From contig NZ_JBGQOM010000002.1 in NCBI RefSeq assembly GCF_052119645.1, forward strand, positions 1 to 64,000: a stretch of DNA of 64,000 nucleotides. Direction: 5' to 3'. The DNA is from Paraglaciecola sp030730205. Lineage in GTDB: Bacteria > Pseudomonadota > Gammaproteobacteria > Enterobacterales > Alteromonadaceae. The notes under the pieces were generated by a model. That model had not been told where the DNA came from and did no database searches. It saw nothing but the letters and a program-made list of their open reading frames with translations. The position numbers and the translations under genes are program-made. Of the stretch, positions 41,530 through 51,538 are shown in pieces (within the stretch, counting starts at the first letter, position 1; every line of letters starts with the position of its first letter).

Positions 41530-44109
41530 ATGAAAACTAAACTGTCCTCTTTAACGAAAAACATTCGTTTCATCATAGCGACATCTGCGGCACTGGGTGC
41601 AACAGCGGTTGGCTCGGTAAACGCGCAAGAAACACCACAAGCAGAAGCCAACGTTGAAAAAATTGCAGTCGTGGGCTCAAGAGGTGCACCTCGTTCAGTT
41701 CAAGACTCACCCGTACCGGTCGACATTATTGGCGGCGATGAACTTAATAAAGCAGGTTCAGCAGATATGCTGGATTTATTGGTTGGCGCCATTCCATCCT
41801 TTAGCGCTCGCTTACAACCTATCTCAGACGCGGCAACCTTAATTCGCCCAGTCAATTTGCGTGGTCTACCATCAGACAGCACTTTAGTGCTTGTTAACGG
41901 TAAACGACGTCACCGTGCATCGGTCATCGCCTTTCAAGGTGGTGGTGTAAATGACGGTGCTCAAGGTCCTGATATTTCTGTTATTCCTAGCATCGCAATT
42001 AAACAAGTAGAAGTGTTACGTGACGGTGCGGCTGCACAATACGGCTCTGACGCGATTGCCGGTGTGATGAATTTTGTTTTAAAAGATGCCGCTGAAGGTG
42101 GCTCATTTGAAGTTAAACACGGCGAATATTACGAGGGTGATGGGGGTACAACAACCTATGCGGGTAACCTTGGTTTACCCTTTACCAAAGACGGTTTCGC
42201 CAATTTAAGTTTTCAGCTAAAAAATGCTGACGCAACAAGCCGTAGCGTGCAACGCCCTGATGCAGCTGGACTTATTGCAGGTGGCAATACTTCAGTTCAA
42301 GATCCTGCTCAAATTTGGGGTAACCCTGAAATAAAAGACGACATCACTGTGTTCGGTAATGTGGGCTTAGATTTGGGCGATGACAAAGAATTTTACATGT
42401 TTGGTAACTATTCGGAGCGCGATGTAACAGGTGGTTTTTATTACCGTAACCCCCATAATCGTGGTCAGGTTTATTCAGCAGATGGCGGTGCCACTTTGCT
42501 AGTCGGCGATGTCGGCCAATCACAGGGGCTTGCACGTACGTGTGCAGAAGTACCTGCAAATGTACCCAACGTATTAGTGACCGATGAATACCAAGCGATG
42601 GTAGCAGATCCAAACTGTTTCTCCATGAACCAAATTTTCCCTGGCGGTTACACACCGGCTTTTGGCGGTAATATTGTTGATACATCACTTGCCATTGGTA
42701 CAAAGGGAGAAATAAAAAGCGGTATGTTGGCTGAGGTCATGTATGACATCAGCGGTTCGGTTGGTCGCAGTGAATCTGCATTTAACCTAAAAAACACCCT
42801 AAATCCGTCGTTAGGATTAGCAACGCCTACCGAATTCGATACGGGCAAATACATCCAATTAGAAAAGATGTTTAACCTAGACTTAGTTAAATCAGTCGAT
42901 GCGGGTTTATATGAGCCTTTGAGCGTCGCGGGTGGTTTAGAATGGCGTGAAGAGTCTTTCGAAATCATCGCGGGTGAACAGTCTTCTTGGGAAGCTGGCC
43001 CTTATGCTGACCAAGGCTTCAACATTGGCTCTCATGGTTTCAAAGGTTTTGGTCCTGAAAGTGCTGGCGTGAATACTCGACGCAGCGTGGCTGCATATGT
43101 CGATGTAGAAGCTCCACTAACGGAAGATTTGCTTTTAGGCGCAGCTATTCGCTATGAAGATTTTACCACCTTTGGTGATACCACTAACTACAAACTGACG
43201 TTCCAATACAGCGTTTCTGAAGACTTTTCATTACGCGGTTCAACAAGCACAGGTTTCCGAGCGCCTACCGTTGGACAAGCCAATGTTGTGAACACGCAAA
43301 CATCAATTGTTGGTGGTGATCTTATCCAAAGTTTCTTAGCACCCCCTACGGATCCCTTGTCCTCGTTTTATGGCGGTAAAGAGTTAACACCAGAAGACTC
43401 AACCAGCTATGCGCTTGGTGCGGTTTATCAACAAGGTGATTTATTCCTCAGCGTTGACTATTACAACATTGAAGTAGAAGACCGTATTGCTCAATCAAGC
43501 CAAATTGACGTGCAAGCTGATGACTATGACCAACTTCGTGCCCTTGGTGTAGAAAATCCTGAGCTTATTTCAGCAGTGACTTACTTTGCTAACGACTTTG
43601 ATACCACAACTCAAGGCGTTGATGTGGTAGTGAGCTACAAGGCTGAAATATTTGATAGCAGTGATACTAACTTCAATCTTGCTTACAACTGGAATAAAAC
43701 CGAAGTAGACAAGTTCAACCCTGCTACTACATCAGTGGGCAAAATTCGTCGTTTAGAAGAAGGCCAGCCTGAGCATAGAGCCACCTTCACCATCTCACAA
43801 AACTGGGATAATGTGAGTGCCTTTATCCGTGCTAACTACTTTGGTGAATACTTTGCAGTGCATGCTGATGATGCTGAACCAGGCGGCTGGAACGAAATGG
43901 CTGATTCTGCGTTCACTATCGATGCAGAAGTGAGTTATTTTGTAACTGACCAAATAACCCTTTCTGCCGGAGCCACTAACTTGTTCGATCAAAAAGCACA
44001 AAAACTTAACGCAGATTCTTATGCTGCAGTGGGTGGCGTGTATTACGAAAGTGGTCCATTTGATTACAATGGTGGATTTTACTACGTTAAAGCAAGTTAC
44101 AGCTTCTAA
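41530..44109 (+). CDS. TonB-dependent outer-membrane receptor (without signalling domain)
   Basis: Outer-membrane beta-barrel transporter, 859 residues. Signal peptide (1-32, VNA|Q); TonB-box-like EKIAVVGSR (about 43-51); plug domain (about 55-180, with NGKRRHRASV and RDGAAAQYGSDAIAGV); and 22-strand barrel ending in an aromatic C-terminus (YYVKASYSF). Its plug and barrel closely parallel the receptor at 45998, but it lacks the N-terminal STN domain, so it should transport without signalling to FecR. The substrate is unknown: the family covers siderophores, sugars and vitamins. Followed by a strong terminator and then the fecI/fecR pair. Confidence 0.95.
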   Translation: MKTKLSSLTKNIRFIIATSAALGATAVGSVNAQETPQAEANVEKIAVVGSRGAPRSVQDSPVPVDIIGGDELNKAGSADMLDLLVGAIPSFSARLQPISDAATLIRPVNLRGLPSDSTLVLVNGKRRHRASVIAFQGGGVNDGAQGPDISVIPSIAIKQVEVLRDGAAAQYGSDAIAGVMNFVLKDAAEGGSFEVKHGEYYEGDGGTTTYAGNLGLPFTKDGFANLSFQLKNADATSRSVQRPDAAGLIAGGNTSVQDPAQIWGNPEIKDDITVFGNVGLDLGDDKEFYMFGNYSERDVTGGFYYRNPHNRGQVYSADGGATLLVGDVGQSQGLARTCAEVPANVPNVLVTDEYQAMVADPNCFSMNQIFPGGYTPAFGGNIVDTSLAIGTKGEIKSGMLAEVMYDISGSVGRSESAFNLKNTLNPSLGLATPTEFDTGKYIQLEKMFNLDLVKSVDAGLYEPLSVAGGLEWREESFEIIAGEQSSWEAGPYADQGFNIGSHGFKGFGPESAGVNTRRSVAAYVDVEAPLTEDLLLGAAIRYEDFTTFGDTTNYKLTFQYSVSEDFSLRGSTSTGFRAPTVGQANVVNTQTSIVGGDLIQSFLAPPTDPLSSFYGGKELTPEDSTSYALGAVYQQGDLFLSVDYYNIEVEDRIAQSSQIDVQADDYDQLRALGVENPELISAVTYFANDFDTTTQGVDVVVSYKAEIFDSSDTNFNLAYNWNKTEVDKFNPATTSVGKIRRLEEGQPEHRATFTISQNWDNVSAFIRANYFGEYFAVHADDAEPGGWNEMADSAFTIDAEVSYFVTDQITLSAGATNLFDQKAQKLNADSYAAVGGVYYESGPFDYNGGFYYVKASYSF

Positions 44110-44126
44110 GCTACAGTAGACAATAT

Positions 44127-44172
44127 GCCTAGCTTTGAATTGTTTTCAAGGCTAGGCCATTTTGTTTTTTTG
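44127..44172 (+). terminator. terminator of the first TonB receptor
   Basis: GCCTAGCTTTGAA / TTCAAGGCTAGGC, a 13-bp stem with one G-U pair and a 5-nt loop, followed by CATTTTGTTTTTTT. It separates the first receptor from the FecI/FecR operon. Confidence 0.92.
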
Positions 44173-44268
44173 CAAACAAGCTGCTTAACTAGCAATTTAT
44201 CGCATACAAAGGGATAATGTCGCGGAAATAGAACCCAACGCACTCATAGGCCAACCTGCAGTACTAAC

Positions 44269-44832
44269 ATGTCAAACCTTGAAGCAACCTACCTGCGATG
44301 TCGCACTCAATTAGAAAGAATGATCGGACGCATCGTTAAACGCGACGACATCGAAGATATCGTGCAAGAAACCTTCATCAAAAGTTACGAAGCAGAATTG
44401 CAAAACGAAATTACCTTTGAACGCACTTATATGTTCAGAACAGCGAGAAACCTAGCGCTCAACCACGTATCAAGAGCCAGTGAAAAACACAATCAATCCT
44501 TAGACGATGTTGAAACCTTACCCTCAAGTTTAACCAGTCAAAGCTTAGAAAAACAAATCGAAAGTAAACAACGTTTTCTTGATTTTTACCGTGCAACCGA
44601 CAACTTATCGCCAGAAGTAAAGCGGGTCTTTTTGATGAAAAAAGTGTACGGCATGAGCCAAAAGGACATTGCCCAACATTGTTCACTCAGCGAAAGCACC
44701 GTTGAGAAACATGTGGCAAAAGGGCTATTGCAATGTTCCTTGTATCTACAAAGCCTAAATGAACCTACAAAACAACAGACAGGCACAGAAACAACAAAAA
44801 AGATGCCTCAATATCTGCGAAGAAGTAAATGA
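44269..44832 (+). CDS. FecI-type ECF sigma factor
   Basis: 187-residue extracytoplasmic-function sigma factor of the FecI/iron-starvation type: region 2 (about 10-75, DDIEDIVQETFIKSYEAE and TARNLALNHVSRA) and region 4 (about 108-160, GMSQKDIAQHCSLSESTVEKHV). The C-terminal 25 residues are a polar tail. It overlaps the fecR-like gene by four bases (ATGA), the canonical arrangement in which an outer-membrane receptor signals through FecR to free the sigma factor. It probably drives the second receptor and possibly the first. The FecI name describes type only; iron or citrate is not proven. Confidence 0.93.
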   Translation: MSNLEATYLRCRTQLERMIGRIVKRDDIEDIVQETFIKSYEAELQNEITFERTYMFRTARNLALNHVSRASEKHNQSLDDVETLPSSLTSQSLEKQIESKQRFLDFYRATDNLSPEVKRVFLMKKVYGMSQKDIAQHCSLSESTVEKHVAKGLLQCSLYLQSLNEPTKQQTGTETTKKMPQYLRRSK

Positions 44833-45875
44833 CCAACATTAAAACATTTAACAGTAAAGAAACCATTCAGCAGCAAACAAGTGAATGGATCAGCCGAATC
44901 GACCGTGGCCTTCGCGCTGATGAACACAAAGCCTTTAAAAACTGGGTAAATAGCAGTGAGTCTCATCGACAAATTTTATTCGACATGGCCCAAACCTGGG
45001 ACGACATGAGTGCCTTAAATGAACTTAAAGATTTGATGCCACTGAATAAATTAGCGGTGGGGCCACAAAAGCCATATCGCTCACCCCGCTTAGCCTTAGC
45101 TGCTAGCGTGGCTTTTGTGATGTTTTCTGTGTTGAGCTTTTTGATGTTTAAGCCATCTCAAGTGAACGGCAACGACGCCCTAGCACACCAATTGATGACC
45201 CATGTGGGAGAACAAAAACCCGTTACCTTAGAGGATGGCTCGGTCGTGTATTTAAATACCAATTCTGAACTTAGTGTTCATTTTACTGAGCAAACACGCC
45301 ACATAACTTTAATAAGAGGCGAAGCCTTATTTGAAGTTGCTCATGATACCGCGCGCCCCTTTATTGTATCTGCAGCAGGTAATACTGTAACCGCAGTAGG
45401 TACCGCATTTAATATGCAACTGCTCGACGAACAACGTTTTGAATTATTGGTCACCGAAGGCAAAGTCTTACTCAAAAATGAAATGACCAGCCATGCAGAT
45501 GCTTCCGATGAAGTACTTGACCCACTTGCAACACAACATGGCGGTTTACTGCTAGTGGCTGGGCAAAAAGCCTTAGTGGCTGAAAACTCAGCCCAAGAGC
45601 ATGACTTGAGTATCGAACAAATCCAAAATGAGCTTGCTTGGCGACAAGGTATTGTGGTTTTTCATGGTGAACCACTGGTCAAAGCCTTAAATGAAATTAG
45701 TCGCTACATGCCAGTAAACTTTAATTTTGATAATGAAAAATTGAAAGAGAAACGCGTTGCCGGTTACTTCAAAGCGGGCGATCTTGATGGTTTACTTGCT
45801 GCATTAAACAATAATTTCAACATTCAATATAAAAAAGTAAACGACAACACTATCTTATTGTTCTCCGATATTTAA
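44829..45875 (+). CDS. FecR-type transmembrane anti-sigma regulator
   Basis: 348 residues: cytoplasmic DUF4880 segment that binds the sigma factor (about 10-60, WISRIDRGLRADEHKAFKNW); one transmembrane helix (about 90-112); a periplasmic FecR domain (about 125-235, EDGSVVYLNTNSEL, RGEALFEVAHDTARPF and VTAVGTAFNMQ); and a C-terminal STN-like part (about 270-345) for the receptor contact. Start overlaps the sigma stop. A perfect 11-bp inverted repeat separates it from the receptor downstream. Confidence 0.94.
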   Translation: MTNIKTFNSKETIQQQTSEWISRIDRGLRADEHKAFKNWVNSSESHRQILFDMAQTWDDMSALNELKDLMPLNKLAVGPQKPYRSPRLALAASVAFVMFSVLSFLMFKPSQVNGNDALAHQLMTHVGEQKPVTLEDGSVVYLNTNSELSVHFTEQTRHITLIRGEALFEVAHDTARPFIVSAAGNTVTAVGTAFNMQLLDEQRFELLVTEGKVLLKNEMTSHADASDEVLDPLATQHGGLLLVAGQKALVAENSAQEHDLSIEQIQNELAWRQGIVVFHGEPLVKALNEISRYMPVNFNFDNEKLKEKRVAGYFKAGDLDGLLAALNNNFNIQYKKVNDNTILLFSDI

Positions 45876-45897
45876 TATTTCTATCCGCAAAAACTAG

Positions 45898-45928
45898 GCA
45901 TCAAGAGTCATGTTATCACTCTTGATGC
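45898..45928. repeat. perfect 11-bp inverted repeat between fecR and its receptor
   Basis: GCATCAAGAGT (45898-45908) and ACTCTTGATGC (45918-45928) with a 9-nt loop. No T run follows, so it is not a classical terminator; it could lower expression of the receptor, protect mRNA or bind a regulator. Confidence 0.85.
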
Positions 45929-45997
45929 ATCTTCTAAATTTAACGAAGCGTGCTAAACTGCCAAAATCGCTGCAATTAAATTTCATTATTATTCGAT

Positions 45998-48862
45998 ATG
46001 CGCCATGTTTTCTACATACTGTTGTTGTTTTCATCTTATGTATCTGCAGAAGGCGTTTATCAATTTAACATCCCTGCACAGCAAGCAGACAAAGCGCTAA
46101 CCTTATTTGCAAAACAAGCAAACACCACATTATTGTTTCCCATCGACATCGCCGAACTAGAAACAGCCAATAGCGTAGTGGGTGAATACAGTTTAACCAT
46201 CGGTATCGTTAAATTACTCGAAGGTACGGGCTTATACCCCGTCAAAGAGCAAGACGGTAGTTTCAGCGTTAAGCCTATTCGTTTCGTAGAAGTGCAAACT
46301 AAAGAGTCAGCGCAAAGCGTTCAACAAACTGAATTTGTTGATACACAAAGTATTGAAACGATTGCCATTTTAGGCAGTCGCTCGTCGGCCCGATCCATCA
46401 TTGACTCAGCCGTTCCTTTGGATATATTAAATGTTGAAAAATTGACTCGGCAAGGCTCTACTGATATCAATTCAATGCTCGCCGCCCTTGTGCCGTCATT
46501 CAATGTCAACGACCAACCGATAAACGACGCATCAACATTAGTCCGCCCCTCTAATTTAAGAGGCATGGCTTCTGATCACACGCTTGTGCTGATTAACGGT
46601 AAACGAAGGCATCGCTCAGCAGCAATTACTTTTTTAGGAGGCGCCTTATCTGACGGTGCACAAGGCGTAGATTTATCAACAATTCCGGTCTCATCAATCA
46701 AACAAGTCGAAATTTTGCGCGATGGAGCGGCCGCACAATATGGCTCAGATGCAATCGCAGGGGTCATTAACTTTGAATTAAACGACAGTGATGCAGGTGG
46801 TCGGTTTGAGGCGCGTATTGGGTCTTACGGCCAAGGCGATGGTGAATTACTGCAATTGTTAGGAGACGTAGGCTTTTCATTAAACGACAAAGGATTTGCA
46901 CATATCAGTGCTGAATATAAACAGCAAGAAGCCACCTCTAATAGTGTACAACGCTCTGATGCCGCTGCGCTTATTAATGCAGGTAATACAGCAGTTAACA
47001 CACCCGCCCAACAATGGGGCATTCCTACCTTGCATTACGATGCCAAATTTGCGGCAAACGTAGGCTATCAGCTTGATGAAAAAGAACTGTATCTTTTTAC
47101 CAATACCTCTGAGCGGCGCATAGAGGGTGGCTTTTATTTTCGTAATCCACAAACTCGTCAGGGCGTGTTTGAAAGTGAGCCAGACAGCAGTGGCATGCAT
47201 CAATTGCTCGTTGCTGATTTAGATGGACTGGGACAGGGTATTAGCTGCCCTATTATTTATTTAGCGGATGATAACGTACTTGATGATGCAAATTATGGCT
47301 TAATTGCCGATAACACGACAGCCGTCGGCGCGAATTGCTTTGCTTTTAATGAGATATATCCTGGTGGGTTTACGCCTCAGTTTGGCGGTACGGTGCGAGA
47401 TGGCGCGATGGTAGCCGGCCTAAAAGGGCAAACAACAGATAATTGGAACTATGATCTCAGTGCTGGTTTAGGCTATTCAGAAATTTCCTATCATATTAGC
47501 CAAACGGTTAACCCCTCATTGGGTATTTACTCGCCTAGCGAATTTTCCCCCGGCACGGCAACACAATACGAACGCACTCTTAATTTTGATGTATTTAAGC
47601 CTTATGAGCTCAATGACGATGCCATGTTAACGATTGCCGCTGGCTTGGAGTGGCGCCGTGAAAGATATAGACAAAAAGTCGGAGATTTAGCCTCTTATCA
47701 AATTGGGCAATTTGCTTACGACCCCGCTACTGGCTTGTCGCAAGGATTCAGTGCTGGCTCCAATGGCTTTCCTGGCTATAGCCCTAAATCTGCAGGAAGC
47801 TGGCAGCGCAGCAACTGGGCCATTTATAGCGACGCAGAACTGAAGTATCAGCAAACTTTGCTCGGTTTGGCCATGCGCTTCGAAGACTTCACTGATTTTG
47901 GCACAACCTTAGATGGCAAATTCTCGTTGCTTACACCAATTAACGATAGGGTTAAGGTTAGAGGCTCTATTAGTAGTGGCTTTAAAGCCCCAACGGTCGG
48001 TCAAAGTAATGTTGTGAATGTAACAACTGCATTTTCTCCCAAAGGCTTGGAAGATCAGTCAACGCTGCCCCCAACTCACCCTATTTCTGCTCAGTTAGGT
48101 GCGCAACCTTTAAAAGCTGAAAAATCGATAAATACCAGCTTGGGTTTAGTGAGTCAGCCCACTGAAAATTTATTTATTACCTTGGACTATTTTAGGATCC
48201 GCTTAAACGACCGAATCAGTACCACATCGCCTTTATATTTAAGTAGTGACGACATAGCCTCGCTTCTGGCTAATGGCATTACAGAAGCGAGCAATTACGG
48301 CAGTGCCAAATTTTTTACTAATGATTTTGATAGCACGACTCAAGGCATAGACCTAGTGATGCATTACGACACCACCTTGTTAGGTGCGCGCAGTCGTGTG
48401 GGGCTCATCTATAATTGGACAGATACCCAAATAGATCGCGTGAACACCTACCCCTTGACTGCAGAAAACGGCGAAATCATTCTTTCTAGTAATTTAACGC
48501 CTCAGCGCATTAAAATGCTGGAAGACAACCTACCCAGCCAACGTGCTAGTGTCACCCTTGAGCAAAGCTTCAAGCAATTCAGTAGTAATTTACAATTGAA
48601 TTATTACGGTGGATATTATGAAGATCATCTCAACGCTGCTGCGGGTTATGATATTGAGGCTGGTTCAGAAATCACCTTAGATGTGGACTTGAGCTACTAT
48701 TTACATCGACATTTTCGTCTATCGGTGGGAGCCAAAAATTTGTTTGATGATAGAGCAGATAGCAATCCCTATGCGGATGTTGCAGGCGCTAAATACCCAG
48801 CAACAGCGCCTCAAGGATTGAGCGGCGGCTTCTATTATTTACGTGCAATTTATGAATATTAA
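45998..48862 (+). CDS. TonB-dependent receptor with N-terminal signalling (STN) domain
   Basis: 954-residue outer-membrane transducer of the FecA type. Signal peptide (1-17, VSA|E); STN domain (about 20-90, FNIPAQQADKALTLFAKQA and GEYSLTIGIVKLLEGTGL) that contacts FecR in the periplasm; TonB-box-like IETIAILGSR (about 120); plug (about 128-260, INGKRRHRSA and RDGAAAQYGSDAIAGV); and a barrel ending YLRAIYEY. It is co-directional with and probably in the operon of fecI-fecR. Its plug/barrel is paralogous to the receptor at 41530, indicating duplication with gain or loss of STN. Ligand unknown. Confidence 0.95.
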   Translation: MRHVFYILLLFSSYVSAEGVYQFNIPAQQADKALTLFAKQANTTLLFPIDIAELETANSVVGEYSLTIGIVKLLEGTGLYPVKEQDGSFSVKPIRFVEVQTKESAQSVQQTEFVDTQSIETIAILGSRSSARSIIDSAVPLDILNVEKLTRQGSTDINSMLAALVPSFNVNDQPINDASTLVRPSNLRGMASDHTLVLINGKRRHRSAAITFLGGALSDGAQGVDLSTIPVSSIKQVEILRDGAAAQYGSDAIAGVINFELNDSDAGGRFEARIGSYGQGDGELLQLLGDVGFSLNDKGFAHISAEYKQQEATSNSVQRSDAAALINAGNTAVNTPAQQWGIPTLHYDAKFAANVGYQLDEKELYLFTNTSERRIEGGFYFRNPQTRQGVFESEPDSSGMHQLLVADLDGLGQGISCPIIYLADDNVLDDANYGLIADNTTAVGANCFAFNEIYPGGFTPQFGGTVRDGAMVAGLKGQTTDNWNYDLSAGLGYSEISYHISQTVNPSLGIYSPSEFSPGTATQYERTLNFDVFKPYELNDDAMLTIAAGLEWRRERYRQKVGDLASYQIGQFAYDPATGLSQGFSAGSNGFPGYSPKSAGSWQRSNWAIYSDAELKYQQTLLGLAMRFEDFTDFGTTLDGKFSLLTPINDRVKVRGSISSGFKAPTVGQSNVVNVTTAFSPKGLEDQSTLPPTHPISAQLGAQPLKAEKSINTSLGLVSQPTENLFITLDYFRIRLNDRISTTSPLYLSSDDIASLLANGITEASNYGSAKFFTNDFDSTTQGIDLVMHYDTTLLGARSRVGLIYNWTDTQIDRVNTYPLTAENGEIILSSNLTPQRIKMLEDNLPSQRASVTLEQSFKQFSSNLQLNYYGGYYEDHLNAAAGYDIEAGSEITLDVDLSYYLHRHFRLSVGAKNLFDDRADSNPYADVAGAKYPATAPQGLSGGFYYLRAIYEY

Positions 48863-48929
48863 CCGTGTAACAGACTTAGTGCTTAGGTACACTTTACTTC
48901 TTTGTGCTATCAACTAGGCCACTGACACT

Positions 48930-50324
48930 TTGTTTAAACCACTTCCAGCTACCACTATTGCACTAATTGTTGTGTGCCTTGGTTCCTTTATCGGTCCACT
49001 GGGTATGGCTTCGGTCAATATTGCCATTCCTGATCTGGCAGCAGACTTACATGCAAATGCGAGATTAGTCGGCTGGTTACCCACCATTTTTCTTCTTAGC
49101 AATGTGGCGTTCATGTTGCCTTTTGGAAAATTGGCAGACAATTATGGCCGGAAACGTATTTATACCTATGGTTTGCTTCTAAACGCACTGTCGTCGTTAA
49201 TGTGTGCTTGGGCTGACGTGATCGAGTGGGTCTTGTTTTGGCGATTTGTACAAGGTGCCGCATCGGCGATGATTTTTGGTACCGGTGTGGCAATTCTAAG
49301 TTCAGTGACCCCTGCCGATAAACGAGGGTTTGCGCTTGGATTAGCGGCCACCTGCGTTTATGTAGGTTTAACGGTGGCACCTGCTATTGGCGGATGGCTG
49401 ACCGAATTATGGGGCTGGCGAGCGGTGTTTTTGTTTCAAGTCCCCTTAGTGTGTTTGTTAATACTCGTGATCAAATTAGGCCTTAAAGGTGAGTGGAAAT
49501 CAGCACGCCATTCAAAATTTGATTGGCGTGGCACCAGCATTTTCGCCATTTCCACCAGTGCTCTCGTGTTTGGTCTGAGTTTGCTGCCTAGCGTGTTAGG
49601 ATTTGGTTTATTGGCTGTGGCCATTGCAACCATGGTGCTATTCGTGTTTCATCAAAGCCGCCATTCAGAACCTCTAATCAGGGTGCAAATGTTTCGTGAG
49701 AGTCGGGTGTTTTCGATGTCTTTGAGCACATCGTTTTTAATGTACGCCAGTGTTTACCCCCTGTCTTTTTTGCTGAGCTTGTATTTGCAGTATGTAAAAG
49801 GGTTTAGTCCCGCCCATGCCGGTCAAATTATTCTTTTACAGGCTTTTTCAATGGCTATCGTTGCGCCTTTTGCGGGTAAATTCTCTGACCGTGTGCAACC
49901 GCGAAAAATCGCTTCAGCGGGCTGTGCGATTGTGGCATTCGGCTTTATTATTCTCAGTCAAATCGGGATCAATACCTCAGCCACCTATATTGGCGCCTCA
50001 TTATTGTTAATTGGCCTAGGCTTCGGTTTATTTTCTACGCCCAACAATAATGCCATCATGGGCGCGGTCAATAGTCGAGAACTAGGTGTGGCATCTGCCA
50101 GTATGAATTTATCGCGTACCATCGGAAATCTAGTGGGAATGAGTGTAGTTAATTTGCTCGTTCATTTGTATCTTGGGGATGCGAGACTCACTGAACAACA
50201 ATATCCTGCATTGTTGAATACCATCTCATTGTCTTTATACATATCAGTGGGTTGCGTTGTACTGGCTAGTTTTTTCTCTGCTTTTAGGGGACGAGAAACT
50301 AAAAGTAATCAGCCACAACAATGA
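48930..50324 (+). CDS. MFS transporter, DHA2 (EmrB/QacA) type
   Basis: Inner-membrane drug/proton antiporter-type transporter of 464 residues with 14 predicted helices. MFS motif A GKLADNYGRKR is at about residue 67, and DHA2-type elements PAIGGWL and WRAVFLFQVP follow. Start is TTG at 48930 (MFKPLPATT); there is no in-frame ATG before the first helix and the ribosome site is poor. The stop overlaps the methyltransferase start (ATGA), so the pair is translationally coupled. Because it begins 67 bp after the TonB receptor, it might be read together with that operon, for instance as an exporter of a ligand or siderophore (inference). Confidence 0.92.
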   Translation: MFKPLPATTIALIVVCLGSFIGPLGMASVNIAIPDLAADLHANARLVGWLPTIFLLSNVAFMLPFGKLADNYGRKRIYTYGLLLNALSSLMCAWADVIEWVLFWRFVQGAASAMIFGTGVAILSSVTPADKRGFALGLAATCVYVGLTVAPAIGGWLTELWGWRAVFLFQVPLVCLLILVIKLGLKGEWKSARHSKFDWRGTSIFAISTSALVFGLSLLPSVLGFGLLAVAIATMVLFVFHQSRHSEPLIRVQMFRESRVFSMSLSTSFLMYASVYPLSFLLSLYLQYVKGFSPAHAGQIILLQAFSMAIVAPFAGKFSDRVQPRKIASAGCAIVAFGFIILSQIGINTSATYIGASLLLIGLGFGLFSTPNNNAIMGAVNSRELGVASASMNLSRTIGNLVGMSVVNLLVHLYLGDARLTEQQYPALLNTISLSLYISVGCVVLASFFSAFRGRETKSNQPQQ

Positions 50325-51538
50325 GTCAACTCGTCACTATGTTCCAGCAACTCAGTGAGCAGCTGTTACATCACCAGCATTTTTGGCGACCCGTTGCGTT
50401 TTATCATAACACCCTAGCATGGATGACTGAAGACCCTGATTTAGTTAAGCGCTTATACGCCTTATCCCACGACCAAATAGACCAGTTAGGTGGCTGCTCT
50501 GAGACACTAACAGCGTTTTTATCCGACAATATTCCCGCAGCCCCAGCACTTTTTGCCTTATCTCAACTTGAGCTGGCCCCTGTAAAAACGTTATCCGATG
50601 TTTCTCCTCATTTTTATGCTGGCATACCGGGGCGGAAGTGGCAGCAAATTAAAGCGTTTACGCAGAGCATGGACCACACCTCACCCACTATTACTGAATG
50701 GTGTGCAGGTAAATCCCATTTGGGATTTTATTTACAACATGTGCATAAATCGAAGATAGAGGCACTAGAATGGGACTCAAACCTAGTTGAACAAGCCAAT
50801 CAAAGGGCTCAGCAGCACAATGTACCGCTGCATTCCCACTGCATTGACGTACTGAATCCTGAGGCTGAGCAATATTTACGGCAATCGCAACATGTAGTGG
50901 CCTTACATGCCTGTGGTGAACTGCACGAGCACTTATTGCAACTGAGTATTGCGCACAACGTAAATGCGTTACACCTTGCCCCCTGCTGTTACCATAAACG
51001 CCGCGGGACAGTCTATCAGCCCTTATCCACTCTCGGCCGCTCCTTGGATTTAGGACTTAACAAGACTGAACTGCATACCGCTGTTATGGAAACCGTTACC
51101 GCAGGGGCCACAGTGCAAAGGCAACGCAAGCAATTGCAAATCATGCGACTGGGTTTTGACTGTTTGCAACGGGTTTTACTGGCTAAGAATGAATTTTTGT
51201 CTGTCCCTTCCCTACCGATGAGTTGGGCCAAGGCTGAATTCAGTGACTTTTGCCGCCACTGTGCCCACTTAGTCAATATTGAGTTACCACTAAACATTGA
51301 TTGGAGTGACTACTTACAACAAGGTGAAACCCGCTTTAAACAAGTTTCAGCCTTAGATTTAGTGCGGTTTTTATTTAGACGGCCCATCGAAGTGTGGCTG
51401 GCCCTCGATCGCGCTCTGATGCTTGAAGAACAGGGCTATAAGGTGAGTGTTACTCGTTTCTGCTCACCTGCAGTGACCCCTCGTAACATTCTTATTCAAG
51501 CCACTTTAAAGGCTAATCTTCAGCCTTATTCAATCTAA
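50321..51538 (+). CDS. METTL25/PF13679-like SAM-dependent methyltransferase
   Basis: 405-residue protein with the Methyltransf_32 features: SAM-site ITEWCAGKSHLGFYLQ (about 122-137), VVALHACGELHEHLL (about 189-203) and HLAPCCYHKRRG (about 215-226). This type is related to eukaryotic METTL25 and RNA-modifying TRM13-like enzymes; the substrate of bacterial members is unknown, with RNA or protein as candidates. The N-terminal 110 residues are helical. It is coupled by ATGA to the MFS gene and its end overlaps a converging YkgJ-type gene by four bases. Confidence 0.8.
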   Translation: MSQLVTMFQQLSEQLLHHQHFWRPVAFYHNTLAWMTEDPDLVKRLYALSHDQIDQLGGCSETLTAFLSDNIPAAPALFALSQLELAPVKTLSDVSPHFYAGIPGRKWQQIKAFTQSMDHTSPTITEWCAGKSHLGFYLQHVHKSKIEALEWDSNLVEQANQRAQQHNVPLHSHCIDVLNPEAEQYLRQSQHVVALHACGELHEHLLQLSIAHNVNALHLAPCCYHKRRGTVYQPLSTLGRSLDLGLNKTELHTAVMETVTAGATVQRQRKQLQIMRLGFDCLQRVLLAKNEFLSVPSLPMSWAKAEFSDFCRHCAHLVNIELPLNIDWSDYLQQGETRFKQVSALDLVRFLFRRPIEVWLALDRALMLEEQGYKVSVTRFCSPAVTPRNILIQATLKANLQPYSI

